A stretch of DNA of 64,000 nt from Microbacterium sp. STN6 (GCF_026410545.1 NZ_JAPMIT010000001.1:558001-622000), one strand, 5' to 3'. Numbered from the stretch's first letter, positions 16,932-29,280 are shown. The notes: generated by a model not told the origin, from the sequence alone. A program made the numbers and translations.

Positions 16932-17870
16932 CTAATCCAGCAGGTCCTCGTACAGCGCGGTCGAGACGTAGCGCTCGCCGAAATCGGGGATCACGACGAC
17001 GATGGTCTTGCCCGCGTTCTCCTCGCGCGCGGCGACCTCGAGCGCCACCGAGGCGGCGGCCCCGCCCGAGATGCCGGCGAGTATGCCCTCCTCGCTCGCC
17101 AGGCGCCTGGCGGTGGAGATGGCGGCCTCGAACGTGACGTCGGCCACCTCGTCGTACACGTCGGTGTCGAGCACGTCTGGCACGAAGTTCGCGCCCAGGC
17201 CCTGGATCTTGTGCGGGCCAGGTTCTCCGCCGCTCAGGATCGGTGAGTCGGCCGGCTCGACCGCGACCACGCGAACGTCACTCTTGCGTTCTTTGAGCAG
17301 CTGGCCGGCGCCCGTGATGGTGCCGCCGGTGCCGATCCCTGCAACGAGCACGTCGACCGCGCCGTCGGTGTCGGCCCAGATCTCCTCGCCGGTCGTGCGT
17401 CGGTGGATCTCGGGGTTGGCGGGGTTGGCGAACTGGCGTGCCCAGACGGCGCCCGGCGTCGCCGCGACGAGTTCCTTGACCTTCTCGGTGGCCCCGCTCA
17501 TGCCGATCGAGCCCGGAACGAGAACGAGCTCTGCGCCGTACGCGCGCAGCAGCACGCGACGCTCCTTGCTCGCGGTGTCCGGCATCACGAGGATCACCTT
17601 GTAGCCGCGTGCGGCGCCGACCAGTGCCAGGGCGATCCCGGTGTTGCCGCTCGTGCCCTCGATGATCGTGCCGCCAGGCTTCAGCACGCCCGCCTTCTCG
17701 GCGGCGTCGACGATGGCCACGCCGATGCGGTCCTTCACGCTGCCCGCCGGATTGTAGAACTCGAGCTTGGCGAGCACGCTCGCGCCCAGCCCCTCGGTCA
17801 GGTGATTCAGCCGCACCAGCGGCGTGCGCCCGACGGCCTCGGTGATGTCCGAAAAGATGTGCGCGTTCAT
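16932..17870 (-). CDS. cysK: Cysteine synthase A (O-acetylserine sulfhydrylase)
   Basis: 312 residues, fold-type II PLP enzyme joining O-acetylserine and sulfide to cysteine. Lys46 in [11 protein letters not shown] is the PLP lysine; the substrate loop TSGNTGIAL and the phosphate loop [11 protein letters not shown] follow, and the C-terminal GISGGAAAS is present. It is transcribed with cysE directly after it. The ATG at 17870 ([21 protein letters not shown]) fits the family; the open frame reaches 17954 but overlaps the divergent prmC start. The 74-bp gap to prmC must hold divergent promoters. Confidence 0.96.
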   Translation of the reverse strand: MNAHIFSDITEAVGRTPLVRLNHLTEGLGASVLAKLEFYNPAGSVKDRIGVAIVDAAEKAGVLKPGGTIIEGTSGNTGIALALVGAARGYKVILVMPDTASKERRVLLRAYGAELVLVPGSIGMSGATEKVKELVAATPGAVWARQFANPANPEIHRRTTGEEIWADTDGAVDVLVAGIGTGGTITGAGQLLKERKSDVRVVAVEPADSPILSGGEPGPHKIQGLGANFVPDVLDTDVYDEVADVTFEAAISTARRLASEEGILAGISGGAAASVALEVAAREENAGKTIVVVIPDFGERYVSTALYEDLLD

Positions 17871-17929
17871 GTAGACCCTCGTCTCGGATACGTAAGCGGG
17901 CGGCGTCGATGTGGCCCGCGTGACCAGCC

Positions 17930-17935
17930 TATTCT
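17930..17935 (+). promoter_or_regulatory. Putative -10 element of prmC
   Basis: TATTCT lies nine bases before the prmC ATG, with no purine-rich ribosome binding site in between, consistent with a leaderless or nearly leaderless message. An overlapping TATAAG at 17937–17942 is an alternative. Confidence 0.4.
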
Positions 17936-17944
17936 TATAAGCCC

Positions 17945-18898
17945 ATGACTCCACCTGACAGCGACGCCTCAGCGAGACCCGGCACTCCGGAGAGCCGCGA
18001 CTCCTCCGAGAGCACCCACACCGCTCGCGCGCCGCAGACCGTCCGCGAGCTCAGAGCGTGCGCACGCGACAGGCTGGCCGCGGCGGGCATCCTTGAGGCC
18101 GAGACCGACGCCGAACTCCTCATCGGTCACGTGCTCGGCGTCAGCCGCGGCCGCGTGCAGTCGCTCGTCGTGACCGATTCCGGCGTCGAGCCGGGCCACG
18201 CGGCATCCGTCGCCTCACTCGTCGAGCGCCGTGCCAGACGCGAGCCGCTGCAGCACATCACGGGAATCGCGCCGTTCCGCGCGCTCGAGCTGCGTGTCGG
18301 GCCCGGCGTCTTCGTGCCGCGCCCGGAGACCGAGCTGGTCGCCCAGTTCGCGATCGACGCGCTGGCAGGCACGATGACGGATGCCGGCGCCCCTCCCATC
18401 GCTGTCGACCTCGGCACGGGCAGCGGCGCCATCGCCATCGCCCTCGCCACCGAGGTGCCGCACGCGAACGTCTACGCCGTCGAGAAGTCTGCGGAGGCGT
18501 ACGCGTGGGCGAGGCGCAACGTCGACGAGCTCGCCGGAGGCAACCTCACGCTCGTGCACGGCGACCTCGCCGACGCGCTCGGCGAACTCGACGGCCGCGT
18601 CGATGTGGTCGTCTCTAACCCGCCGTACGTGCCCCGCGACGCGGTTCCCGTGGACCCCGAGGTGCGGCTCTTCGACCCGGAGCTCGCGCTCTACGGCGGC
18701 GACGACGGCCTCGACGTGGTGCGTGCGCTCTCGGTCACGGCGCTTCGGCTGCTGCACCCCGGCGGCCTGCTCGTTCTCGAGCACGGCGAGTTGCAGGGTC
18801 GCGCCATTCGCGAACTGCTCTCGGCAGACGGATGGCGCGCCGCCGCCACGCACCCCGATCTCACCACGCGCGACCGCATCACGACCGCCCTGCGCTGA
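17945..18898 (+). CDS. prmC: Release factor glutamine methyltransferase
   Basis: 317 residues. PrmC methylates the Gln of the GGQ motif in release factors. The SAM-binding loop is [15 protein letters not shown] and the glutamine-binding motif is NPPY in [12 protein letters not shown]. An N-terminal helical domain ([30 protein letters not shown]) precedes it. The first 30 residues are Ser/Thr/Glu-rich and probably disordered. Its substrate gene prfA lies upstream, separated by the minus-strand clpS/cysEK block. Confidence 0.95.
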   Translation: MTPPDSDASARPGTPESRDSSESTHTARAPQTVRELRACARDRLAAAGILEAETDAELLIGHVLGVSRGRVQSLVVTDSGVEPGHAASVASLVERRARREPLQHITGIAPFRALELRVGPGVFVPRPETELVAQFAIDALAGTMTDAGAPPIAVDLGTGSGAIAIALATEVPHANVYAVEKSAEAYAWARRNVDELAGGNLTLVHGDLADALGELDGRVDVVVSNPPYVPRDAVPVDPEVRLFDPELALYGGDDGLDVVRALSVTALRLLHPGGLLVLEHGELQGRAIRELLSADGWRAAATHPDLTTRDRITTALR

Positions 18899-19112
18899 GC
18901 CGTCGACGCGGTCGCGGAGCGCCGAAGGCGCGCCTCGAAACCCCATCGCCCGTTCGCCGAGAACGCGTCTTCGCGACGAGCCGGCATGTTCCGCGACCCC
19001 GCCTCGTCGCGAAGTCTCGCTCTCGAGGGGCAGGTCGCATTTCGAGACGGCCACGTCGCGGCCTCCTCAATCCGCGTCTCGGCGCTCCGGACTGGGGCGT
19101 ACGCTCACTGAG
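18899..19112. repeat. Intergenic region with inverted repeats
   Basis: 214 bp between prmC and the phosphatase gene, without a supported gene. A perfect 12-bp inverted repeat CTTCGCGACGAG/CTCGTCGCGAAG occupies 18969–18980 and 19003–19014 around a 22-base spacer. At 19041–19070 lies TTCGAGACGG…GGCCTCCTCAA, with a partial mate CCTCGAAACC near 18934–18943. From memory this resembles a palindromic intergenic repeat common in Microbacteriaceae genomes; that needs a search. There is no T-tract, so it is not a standard terminator. Confidence 0.6.
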
Positions 19113-19727
19113 ATGAAATCCTCGTTCTCTCCCGCCTCCCATTCCCGCTGCGTCGTGCTCGTTCGGCACGGCGAGACCGAGTGGAGCCGCGACGGCCTGC
19201 ACACCGGCACGACCGACGTCGACCTGACCGAGGCGGGGGAGCAGCAGGCTCGCGACGCCGGCGAGGTGCTGCGCGCGCATCCGTTCGGTCTCGCGCTCAC
19301 AAGCCCTCTGGGCCGCGCCCGGCGCACGGCCGAGCTCGCCGGATTCCCCGACGCCGTCGTCGACGCCGACCTCGCCGAGTGGGACTACGGGCCGCTGGAG
19401 GGCCGCAGCACGCCCGACATCGTGGGCAAGCTCGGGCATCCGTGGAACATCTGGGACGCGGTCGCACCCGACCCGCTGCCCGCTGAGAGCGCGGATGCGG
19501 TCGGCGCCCGCGCCGACCGGGCCATCGCGCGGGCGCAGTCCGTTCTCGACGGGGGAGCCGACGTCGTGATCTTCGCGCACGCGCACCTGCTGCGCATCTT
19601 CGCCGCCCGCTGGCTCGGCCTTCCGGCCCGTGACGGTGCGCACTTCGCCCTCAGCACGGGTTCTCTTAGCGAGCTCGGCTTCGAGCACGGCACGCGCGTG
19701 ATCGACCGCTGGAACATGCAGCCCTGA
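19113..19727 (+). CDS. Histidine phosphatase (phosphoglycerate mutase-like)
   Basis: 204 residues. The catalytic RHG motif is in VLVRHGETEWSRDG, followed by DLTEAGEQQA and LTSPLGRARRTAEL; the second catalytic histidine is in FAHAHLLRIFAARWLG, and the acidic residue is in LAEWDYGPLEGR. The family includes sugar-phosphate, phosphoglycerate and acid phosphatases, so the substrate is not known. The ATG at 19113 is chosen because the RHG motif follows at the normal distance; a TACGCT hexamer seven bases upstream fits a leaderless start. The long open frame to 18381 is a shadow of prmC. Confidence 0.9.
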   Translation: MKSSFSPASHSRCVVLVRHGETEWSRDGLHTGTTDVDLTEAGEQQARDAGEVLRAHPFGLALTSPLGRARRTAELAGFPDAVVDADLAEWDYGPLEGRSTPDIVGKLGHPWNIWDAVAPDPLPAESADAVGARADRAIARAQSVLDGGADVVIFAHAHLLRIFAARWLGLPARDGAHFALSTGSLSELGFEHGTRVIDRWNMQP

Positions 19728-19805
19728 CGCCGGCCGACTCCGGGACCCGACCGCGGCCGAAGCCACGCGCCGCCGCTCTCACAGAACCGTGAGCGGCTTC
19801 ACAAG

Positions 19806-19811
19806 TATCAT
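19806..19811 (+). promoter_or_regulatory. Putative -10 element of tsaC
   Basis: TATCAT lies nine bases before the ATG at 19821 and no ribosome binding site is visible, consistent with a very short or absent leader. Confidence 0.35.
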
Positions 19812-19820
19812 GGTGCCGAC

Positions 19821-20519
19821 ATGGCACCCACATACGACTGCTCGCTCGAGGCTGAGCTCCTCACAGGAATGCGACTCGCCCGCACCGCCATCGGGCGCGG
19901 CGAGCTCGTGGTGTTCCCCACCGACACCGTCTACGGCATCGCCGCGGACGCGTTCGATGCGTCCGCCGTCGGCCGCCTGCTCGAGGCGAAGGGCCGCACC
20001 CGGCAGTCACCGCCGCCCGTGCTCATTCCCGGCCTGCCCACGCTCGACGCGCTGGCCGAGCACGTGCCAGACGTGGTGCGCCGCCTCGTCGACGCCTTCT
20101 GGCCGGGCGGACTGACCGTCGTTCTGCCCGCGCAGCCCTCCCTCGTGTGGGATCTGGGGGAGACGCGCGGCACCGTTGCCCTGCGGATGCCGGACGACAC
20201 GATCGCGCTCGAACTTCTCGCGGAGACCGGCCCGCTCGCCGTCTCCTCCGCGAACCTCACCGGCCAGCCCCCTGCCGACACCGCCGCAGCCGCCGAGGCG
20301 ATGCTCGGCGAGAGCGTCAGCGTCTACCTCGAGGGCGGCAAGCGCCCCGCAGGTCGTCCGGCCGACGCGCCGCCGGAGCCGTCGTCCACGATCGTGGACG
20401 CGACGGCCCTCGTGACGGGAACGGGCGGTTTGCGCATCCTGCGTCACGGCGCCATATCCGACGAGCGCATCCGCGAGATCGCCGGCGACGAACTCGATGA
20501 GGATCAGACCGGCTCGTGA
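19821..20519 (+). CDS. tsaC: Threonylcarbamoyl-AMP synthase (Sua5/YrdC family)
   Basis: 232 residues. It makes threonylcarbamoyl-AMP from threonine, bicarbonate and ATP for t6A37 of ANN-decoding tRNAs. The YrdC core is recognisable: GELVVFPTDTVYGIAADA, the FWPGGLTVVLP segment, VALRMPDD and the SSANLTGQPP signature. Compared with usual KxR(x)2SxN proteins, the first basic motif appears as EAKGRTRQSPPPVLI. It is the short form without the C-terminal Sua5 domain. Its stop overlaps the GTG of the WecA-like gene, as in many actinobacteria. Confidence 0.92.
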   Translation: MAPTYDCSLEAELLTGMRLARTAIGRGELVVFPTDTVYGIAADAFDASAVGRLLEAKGRTRQSPPPVLIPGLPTLDALAEHVPDVVRRLVDAFWPGGLTVVLPAQPSLVWDLGETRGTVALRMPDDTIALELLAETGPLAVSSANLTGQPPADTAAAAEAMLGESVSVYLEGGKRPAGRPADAPPEPSSTIVDATALVTGTGGLRILRHGAISDERIREIAGDELDEDQTGS

Positions 20520-21748
20520 CCCTCCTCCTTGTGCTGTCCATCGTGTCGGCGGTCATCACCTTCGGGCTGTCGATCGCGGTGCGGCGACTCGGAATCCGCT
20601 TCCGGCTGTACCCGAAGATCCGCGAGCGGGACATGCACACCACACCGACTCCGCGACTGGGCGGAGTCGCGATGTTCGGCGGCATCATCTGCGCGTTCGC
20701 GGTCGCGTTCGCCATCGCCTCCCGGTTCCCCGTTCTCAACGTCGTCTTCGCCGACCCGACGCCGGTGTTCGCCATTCTCGGCGGGGCGCTGCTCATCGTC
20801 GTGATCGGTGTCATCGACGACCTGTGGGACCTCGACTGGATGACGAAACTCGCCGGCCAGTTCGTCGCCGCGGGCCTCGTGGCGTGGCTCGGCGTGCAGA
20901 TCTACTCCCTGCCGATCGGCGGCGTCACGGTGGGCTCGTCGTGGATGAGCGTGAGCATGACCGTGATTGCGATCGTGCTCGTCATGAACGCCATCAACTT
21001 CATCGATGGCCTCGACGGCCTCGTCGCCGGGGTCGGCCTCATTGCCAACGGCGTCTTCCTCATCTACGTGTACCTGCTCACGCGTGAGACGAACCCGTCG
21101 AACTACTTCAGCCTCTCCGCGGTCATCGCGGCGATCCTCGTCGGGGCGTGCGCCGGCTTCCTGCCGCTCAACTGGCACCCGGCCAAGCTCTTCATGGGTG
21201 ACGCCGGAGCGCTGCTCATCGGCCTGCTGATGGCGGCATCCGCCATCTCGGTCACCGGCAACATCGTGCCGTCGACGATCTCGGAGTTCGGGCGTTCGCA
21301 GCTGTTCCCGGTGTTCATCCCGATCATCCTGCCGTTCGCGGTGCTGATCGTGCCGATCCTGGACTTCACACTCGCGGTGCTGCGCCGGCTGCGCGCAGGC
21401 AAGAGCCCGTTCAGCGCCGACCGCAAGCACCTTCACCACCGGCTCGTCGACATGGGGCACTCGCGCCTGCACGCCGTGCTCATCTTCTACGCCTGGACCG
21501 CCGTGCTCTCGATCGGCTGCCTGCTCTTCTACTTCCGCCCGTACTGGATGGCGGTGGTGTTCATCGCGGTCGGCGTGATCGTGTGTGCCGCAGTCACGTT
21601 CGCGCCGCTCAGCCGCAGGAAGGCGCGCGAGGTCGCCGCCGAACTCGCGCCGGCCGGTACGCCCGAGGGTGACGCGAGCGCCCACCTCGACCGCCTCGAC
21701 CGCGCCGCGAGCGAGGCGCACAGCCCCAACCCAAGGAGAACGCCGTGA
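20516..21748 (+). CDS. WecA/MraY-type UDP-N-acetylglucosamine 1-phosphate transferase
   Basis: 410 residues with about eleven membrane segments. Enzymes of this family transfer GlcNAc-1-phosphate to polyprenyl (decaprenyl) phosphate, the first step of arabinogalactan or teichoic-acid-type wall polymer synthesis. Conserved acidic and His motifs are visible: HTTPTPRLGGVAMFGG, IDDLWDLDW, NAINFIDGLDGL, the LFMGDAGALLIG segment, and the HLHHRLVDMGHSR loop. The GTG start lies within the tsaC stop (GTGA), and its own stop overlaps the atpI-like start (ATGA or GTGA type), tying wall synthesis and ATP synthase genes into one transcription unit. The exact sugar acceptor cannot be told. Confidence 0.92.
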   Translation: MTLLLVLSIVSAVITFGLSIAVRRLGIRFRLYPKIRERDMHTTPTPRLGGVAMFGGIICAFAVAFAIASRFPVLNVVFADPTPVFAILGGALLIVVIGVIDDLWDLDWMTKLAGQFVAAGLVAWLGVQIYSLPIGGVTVGSSWMSVSMTVIAIVLVMNAINFIDGLDGLVAGVGLIANGVFLIYVYLLTRETNPSNYFSLSAVIAAILVGACAGFLPLNWHPAKLFMGDAGALLIGLLMAASAISVTGNIVPSTISEFGRSQLFPVFIPIILPFAVLIVPILDFTLAVLRRLRAGKSPFSADRKHLHHRLVDMGHSRLHAVLIFYAWTAVLSIGCLLFYFRPYWMAVVFIAVGVIVCAAVTFAPLSRRKAREVAAELAPAGTPEGDASAHLDRLDRAASEAHSPNPRRTP

Positions 21749-22239
21749 CCGACCCGACGAATGCCGAGCCGGAGCCCGTCGCACCCCGACCCGTGCCCAG
21801 TTCCAACGCGGTGCTGACCCGCATCCTCAAATATGGTGGGATGCTGGCTGCCGCGATCGTCGTCGTCGGAGCGATTCTCGGCTACATCTTCGTCGGCTGG
21901 CCCGGCGTGACGAGCGCGCTCATCGGCACGGCGATGGCTGTCGTGTTCCTCAGCATCACGGCCATCAGCATTCTGCTGGGCAATCGGTTCGCGGGGAGCG
22001 ACCTGTTCGTTGGCGCCTTCTTCGGCATCGTGCTTGGGTCGTGGTTCGTGAAGTTCGCGCTGTTCCTCGTGTTGTTCTTCGCGCTGCGGGGGCAGTCGTG
22101 GCTGAACCCCACGGTGGAGTTCCTGTGCCTCGTCGCGGGCGTGGTCGGATCGCTCGTCGTCGACGTGCTCGTCGTGACGAAGAGCCGCATGACCTACGCT
22201 TCCGACGTCAAACTGCAGGGTGAAGACGAGAGCCACTGA
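21745..22239 (+). CDS. ATP synthase protein I-like membrane protein
   Basis: 164 residues with four membrane segments (about 27–48, 53–75, 85–108, 115–140), short charged ends, and a place directly before atpB. In other bacteria AtpI at this position helps assemble the c-ring. The sequence itself is poorly conserved, so the name rests on topology and position. GTG start overlaps the end of the WecA-like gene by four bases. Confidence 0.75.
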   Translation: MTDPTNAEPEPVAPRPVPSSNAVLTRILKYGGMLAAAIVVVGAILGYIFVGWPGVTSALIGTAMAVVFLSITAISILLGNRFAGSDLFVGAFFGIVLGSWFVKFALFLVLFFALRGQSWLNPTVEFLCLVAGVVGSLVVDVLVVTKSRMTYASDVKLQGEDESH

Positions 22240-22366
22240 TCGATCTTCGATTCGTCGGCGGGCCATATTTCTTGTAGAGTAAGGGGGATTCCCCGCCTTG
22301 TGCTGCGATGCGTCGCACCCGGTATGGCGTCACACTTTTCCGCTGCCTTGAGCGAAGCTCGATGCC

Positions 22367-23483
<1,117 letters not shown>

Positions 23484-23505
23484 CTCGCTGAGCATTTAGG
23501 GAGAC

Positions 23506-24063
23506 ATGATGCTTCACGCGATTCGCGTGGCGGCTGCCGAGCACAACCCGCTCATTCCGGCGCCGGCCGACCTCATCTGGGCCACGCTGTGCTTCCTCGT
23601 CATCCTCTTCTTCTTCTGGAAGATCGGGCTGCCCCGGTTCACGAAGATGCTCGATGAGCGCTCCGCGGCCATCGAGGGCAACATCGCCAAGGCCGACGAG
23701 GCGCAGCAGAAGGCGGAGTCGCTGCTCGAGGAGTACACCGCGCAGCTCGCCGACGCGCGCGCCGAAGCCGGCAGAATCCGGGAGCAGGCGCGTGAAGACG
23801 GCAAGAAGATCCTCGCCGACCTCAAGGAGCAGGCCACGAGCGAGGCCGCGCGGGTGACCGCGAACGCTCAGGCGCAGATCGAGGCAGAGCGCCAGGCGGC
23901 CCTTGTATCACTGCGCAACGAGGTCGGCTCTCTCGCGCTCGATCTTGCTTCGGGTGTGATCGGGGCCTCCCTCGCCGACGACACGAAGGCGGCGGGCATC
24001 GTCGACCGTTTCCTCGCGGACCTCGAGGCAGACGAAGCACGTAAGGCAGGGTCGAACACGTAA
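23506..24063 (+). CDS. atpF: ATP synthase F0 subunit b
   Basis: 185 residues: one membrane helix near residues 18–36 (LIWATLCFLVILFFFWKIGL) followed by a long Ala/Glu/Arg-rich helix that dimerises as the peripheral stalk. The extracytoplasmic N-terminus is longer than in E. coli, as is usual in actinobacteria. The start ATG at 23506 is followed by a second ATG; GGGAG lies just upstream. The stop overlaps the atpH start (TAATG). Confidence 0.95.
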   Translation: MMLHAIRVAAAEHNPLIPAPADLIWATLCFLVILFFFWKIGLPRFTKMLDERSAAIEGNIAKADEAQQKAESLLEEYTAQLADARAEAGRIREQAREDGKKILADLKEQATSEAARVTANAQAQIEAERQAALVSLRNEVGSLALDLASGVIGASLADDTKAAGIVDRFLADLEADEARKAGSNT

Positions 24064-24860
24064 TGGGCAGCGCCACCAGGCACGCATTGACCGCCGCGAG
24101 GGCCACGCTGGGCTCTCTCGACGGCTCGGTCGACCTCCAGACGGCCCTCGATCTGTTCTCCATCGCGCGAGTGTTTGGCGAGAATGCGCAGCTTCGCGCG
24201 GCTCTCGCCGATCCGGCGGCCGCGTCTGAGGACAAGTCACGGCTGATTGGTCGCGTGTTCGACGGCAGGCTGGCTCAGAACGCTCTCGCCCTGGCCACGA
24301 GTGCGGTGGAACAGCGGTGGTCGAACCAGGACGAGCTGCTCGCCGGCATCGAGGAACTCGGCATTCGCGCCGCATCGCTCTCGGCGGACTCCGCCTCGTC
24401 GATCGAGAAGGAGCTGTTCGCCTTCGGTGAGGCCGTCGCTTCCGACGCGCAGCTGGAACTCGCGCTCGGCTCCAAACTCGGCCTCGACGACGCCAAGGTG
24501 GCCCTGATCGGCCGCCTGCTTCAGGGCAAGGCGTCCGAGGAGACCGTCGCGATCGTGCGTCAGCTCGTGCTGCAGCCGCGCGGGCGCAGCACTCGCGTCG
24601 CGCTGCGGCAGGCCGCATCCATCGTCTCCGATCAGCGGGGTGAGATGGTCGCCGTCGTGACCTCGGCGGCACCCGTGGCACCGGAACAACTCGACCGGCT
24701 CGCCGCGAGCCTGTCGGCCCAGTACGACACGAAGCTCACGCTGAATCTGGTCATCGACCCCGCGGTACTCGGCGGACTGCGCGTGCAGGTCGGCGACGAC
24801 ATCATCGACGGAACGATCGCAACGCGTTTGAACGACGTCAGGCAGAAACTGGCCGGCTGA
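24063..24860 (+). CDS. atpH: ATP synthase F1 subunit delta
   Basis: 265 residues, links the peripheral stalk to the F1 head. The C-terminal OSCP-like domain is seen in VVTSAAPVAPEQLDRLAASLSAQ…LTLNLVIDPAVLGGLRVQVGDDIIDGTI. The N-terminal helical domain (residues 1–110) is preceded by a longer than standard start, common in actinobacteria. The gene overlaps atpF by one base and is followed by atpA after 67 bp. Confidence 0.95.
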   Translation: MGSATRHALTAARATLGSLDGSVDLQTALDLFSIARVFGENAQLRAALADPAAASEDKSRLIGRVFDGRLAQNALALATSAVEQRWSNQDELLAGIEELGIRAASLSADSASSIEKELFAFGEAVASDAQLELALGSKLGLDDAKVALIGRLLQGKASEETVAIVRQLVLQPRGRSTRVALRQAASIVSDQRGEMVAVVTSAAPVAPEQLDRLAASLSAQYDTKLTLNLVIDPAVLGGLRVQVGDDIIDGTIATRLNDVRQKLAG

Positions 24861-24927
24861 CCCGCCGAACCCGTCGCCACACAGACATTCGGGACACACC
24901 AGTCCCACATGAAAAAGGGAACGAAAG

Positions 24928-26565
24928 ATGGCAGAACTAACGATCAGCCCCGATGAGATCCGCGATGCTCTCAAGGACTTCGTGGGTGCGTACGAGGCCA
25001 AGAAGGCGAGCGCGACCGAGGTCGGCCACGTCATCGATGCCTCCGACGGCATCGCGCACGTGGAGGGTCTGCCCGGCGTGATGGCGAACGAGCTCATCCG
25101 CTTCGCCAATGGCGTGCACGGCCTCGCGCAGAACCTCGACGAGAACGAGGTCGGCGTCATCGTGCTCGGCGAGTTCAACGAGATCGTCGAGGGCATGGAA
25201 GTCACGCGCACAGGCGAGGTGCTCTCGGTGCCCGTCGGCGACGGCTACCTCGGCCGCGTGGTCGACCCGCTCGGCAGCCCGATCGACGGCCTGGGCGAGA
25301 TCACGTCCGAGGCGCACCGCGCGCTCGAGCTGCAGGCGCCGGGTGTCATGCAGCGCAAGAGCGTGCACGAGCCGATGCAGACCGGTATCAAGGCCATCGA
25401 CGCCATGATCCCGATCGGTCGCGGCCAGCGCCAGCTGATCATCGGCGACCGCCAGACCGGCAAAACGGCCATCGCGATCGACACAATCATCAACCAGAAG
25501 GCCAACTGGGAATCGGGCGACGTCAACAAGCAGGTGCGCTGCATCTACGTCGCGATCGGTCAGAAGGGCTCCACGATCGCGGGCGTCAAGGGCGCCCTCG
25601 AGGATGCCGGCGCCATGGAGTACACCACCATCGTCGCGGCTCCGGCCTCCGACCCCGCCGGCTTCAAGTACCTCGCGCCGTACACCGGCAGCGCCATCGG
25701 CCAGCACTGGATGTACGGCGGAAAGCACGTGCTCATCGTCTTCGATGACCTGTCGAAGCAGGCGGAGGCGTACCGCGCCGTGTCGCTGCTTCTGCGTCGC
25801 CCGCCGGGACGCGAGGCGTACCCCGGCGACGTGTTCTACCTGCACTCGCGCCTGCTTGAGCGCTGCGCGAAGCTCTCGGACGAGCTGGGTGCCGGTTCGA
25901 TGACGGGCCTTCCCATCATCGAGACCAAGGCGAACGACGTCTCCGCGTACATTCCGACCAACGTGATCTCGATCACCGACGGCCAGATCTTCCTGCAGTC
26001 CGACCTCTTCAACGCCAACCAGCGGCCGGCCGTCGACGTCGGCATCTCGGTCTCGCGCGTGGGTGGCGACGCACAGGTGAAGTCGATCAAGAAGGTCTCG
26101 GGAACGCTGAAGCTCGAGCTCGCGCAGTACCGTGCACTCGAGGCTTTCGCGATGTTCGCCTCTGACCTCGACCCGGCCAGCCGCCGCCAGCTTGACCGCG
26201 GCGCGAGGCTGACCGAGCTGCTGAAGCAGCCGCAGTACTCGCCCTACCCGGTCGAGAACCAGGTCGTCTCGATCTGGGCAGGCACGAACGGCAAGCTCGA
26301 CGAGGTCCCTGTCGACGACGTGCTGCGTTTCGAGCAAGAGCTGCTCGATCACCTGGCGCGCAACACCCAGATCCTCGAGACGCTTCGTGAGACGAACGTG
26401 CTCAGCGACGACCTGGTCTCCGAGCTCGACTCCGCGGTTGACGCGTTCAAGCTCGAGTTCCAGACGGGTGAGGGCAAGCCGCTCGCCTCGGTCGGTCGTG
26501 AGGAGTTCGAGGCGATCGCCGAGGAAGACGTCAACCAGGAGAAGATCGTGAAAGGTCGCCGGTAG
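24928..26565 (+). CDS. atpA: ATP synthase F1 subunit alpha
   Basis: 545 residues, non-catalytic nucleotide-binding subunit of F1. Walker [12 protein letters not shown], the [14 protein letters not shown] segment, Walker [13 protein letters not shown], the arginine finger in [11 protein letters not shown], and the N-terminal crown domain ([20 protein letters not shown]) are all present. The C-terminal 20 residues are charged, as in related actinobacteria. The ribosome binding site AAAGGGAACGAAAG is strong. It is expected to be active in ATP synthesis together with the other seven subunits encoded here. Confidence 0.98.
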   Translation: MAELTISPDEIRDALKDFVGAYEAKKASATEVGHVIDASDGIAHVEGLPGVMANELIRFANGVHGLAQNLDENEVGVIVLGEFNEIVEGMEVTRTGEVLSVPVGDGYLGRVVDPLGSPIDGLGEITSEAHRALELQAPGVMQRKSVHEPMQTGIKAIDAMIPIGRGQRQLIIGDRQTGKTAIAIDTIINQKANWESGDVNKQVRCIYVAIGQKGSTIAGVKGALEDAGAMEYTTIVAAPASDPAGFKYLAPYTGSAIGQHWMYGGKHVLIVFDDLSKQAEAYRAVSLLLRRPPGREAYPGDVFYLHSRLLERCAKLSDELGAGSMTGLPIIETKANDVSAYIPTNVISITDGQIFLQSDLFNANQRPAVDVGISVSRVGGDAQVKSIKKVSGTLKLELAQYRALEAFAMFASDLDPASRRQLDRGARLTELLKQPQYSPYPVENQVVSIWAGTNGKLDEVPVDDVLRFEQELLDHLARNTQILETLRETNVLSDDLVSELDSAVDAFKLEFQTGEGKPLASVGREEFEAIAEEDVNQEKIVKGRR

Positions 26566-26608
26566 GCGACCCATCCGTCGGTCATCAGGTAATTAGCACA
26601 GGAGAGAC

Positions 26609-27508
26609 ATGGGAGCGCAACTTCGGGTCTACCGGCAGAAGATCAGGTCTGCCCAGACGACCAAGAAGATCACCCGGGCCATGGAGCTCATCTCTGCCTC
26701 GCGCATTCAGAAGGCGCAGGCGAGAGTGGCGGCGTCTACCCCGTACGCTCGCGCGATCACGCGTGCCGTCTCCGCCGTGGCCACATACTCGAACGTGGAG
26801 CACGTGCTCACGACCGAGCCCGAGAAGATCGAGCGGGCGGCCATTGTGGTCTTCGGTTCGGACCGAGGGCTGGCGGGGGCGTTCAACGCCAACGTGCTGA
26901 AGGAATCCGAGCAACTTGCCGAGCTGCTGCGCAGTCAGGGCAAGGAGGTCGTGTACTTCCTCGTCGGCCGTCGGGTCAGCTCGTACTTCCAGTTCCGCCA
27001 CCGCGCGGCTGAACGGGTGTGGATCGGTGGAACGGATTCGCCCGTCTTCGACATGGCCCAGGAGGTCGGCCAGGCCCTGCTGGCGTCGTTCCTGCGGGAT
27101 TCTGCGGATGGCGGCGTCGACGAGATCCACATCATCTACAACCGCTTCGTGACCATGCTCACGCAGGTGCCGGAAGTGGTGCGCCTGCTGCCACTCGAGG
27201 TCGTTGAGGGCGTGGAGGAGCCGGGGGAGCACGAACTGCTGCCGCTGTACGAGTTCGAGCCCGACCCGGAGACGGTGCTCGACGCGCTGCTGCCGGTCTA
27301 CATCGAGAGCCGCATCTTCAATGCCCTGCTGCAGTCGGCGGCGTCGAAGCACGCGGCCACACAGCGGGCGATGAAGTCGGCGAGCGACAATGCCGACAAG
27401 CTGATCACCACATACACGCGTCTTGCGAACAACGCGCGGCAGGCCGAGATCACGCAGCAGATCTCCGAGATCGTGGGCGGGGCCGACGCGTTGGCCTCGA
27501 CGAAGTAA
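26609..27508 (+). CDS. atpG: ATP synthase F1 subunit gamma
   Basis: 299 residues, central rotor shaft. The N-terminal [33 protein letters not shown] and the C-terminal [43 protein letters not shown] helices form the coiled coil, with a Rossmann-like globular domain in between ([15 protein letters not shown]). AGGAGAG is upstream of the ATG. A 36-bp gap separates it from atpD. Confidence 0.97.
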   Translation: MGAQLRVYRQKIRSAQTTKKITRAMELISASRIQKAQARVAASTPYARAITRAVSAVATYSNVEHVLTTEPEKIERAAIVVFGSDRGLAGAFNANVLKESEQLAELLRSQGKEVVYFLVGRRVSSYFQFRHRAAERVWIGGTDSPVFDMAQEVGQALLASFLRDSADGGVDEIHIIYNRFVTMLTQVPEVVRLLPLEVVEGVEEPGEHELLPLYEFEPDPETVLDALLPVYIESRIFNALLQSAASKHAATQRAMKSASDNADKLITTYTRLANNARQAEITQQISEIVGGADALASTK

Positions 27509-29014
<1,506 letters not shown>

Positions 29015-29016
29015 GC

Positions 29017-29280
29017 ATGGCCTCGCCGCTGAAGGTCTCACTCGTCTCGGCGGACCACGAGGTGTGGTCCGGCGAGGCGAGCATGGTCGTCGCCAGAACG
29101 ACGGAGGGTGAGATCGGCATCATGGCCGGTCACGAGCCCATGCTCGCCATCCTCGCCTCGGGCCAGGTTCGCCTGACCCTGGCCGAGGGTGCGCCCATCA
29201 CGGCGGATGCCGAGGATGGCTTCCTGTCGGTCGAGAACAACACCGTGACGATCGTCGCCGGCCGGGCTGAACTGGTCTGA
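29017..29280 (+). CDS. atpC: ATP synthase F1 subunit epsilon, β-sandwich domain only
   Basis: 87 residues. The N-terminal β-sandwich is complete (LKVSLVSADHEVWSGEASMVVARTTEGE, GIMAGHEPMLAILASG, then the final AGRAELV), which binds the gamma subunit and c-ring. The C-terminal two-helix domain, which in many bacteria inhibits ATP hydrolysis, is absent: the frame ends cleanly at TGA and the next gene starts five bases later in another frame without helical epsilon-like sequence. Starts three bases after atpD. Epsilon of this short form may be normal for the family of this organism. Confidence 0.93.
   Translation: MASPLKVSLVSADHEVWSGEASMVVARTTEGEIGIMAGHEPMLAILASGQVRLTLAEGAPITADAEDGFLSVENNTVTIVAGRAELV

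Noticed and set aside
22282-22294. GGGG-ATT-CCCC hairpin before atpB as a terminator or riboswitch
   Set aside because: Only four pairs and no T-tract; too weak to support a call.
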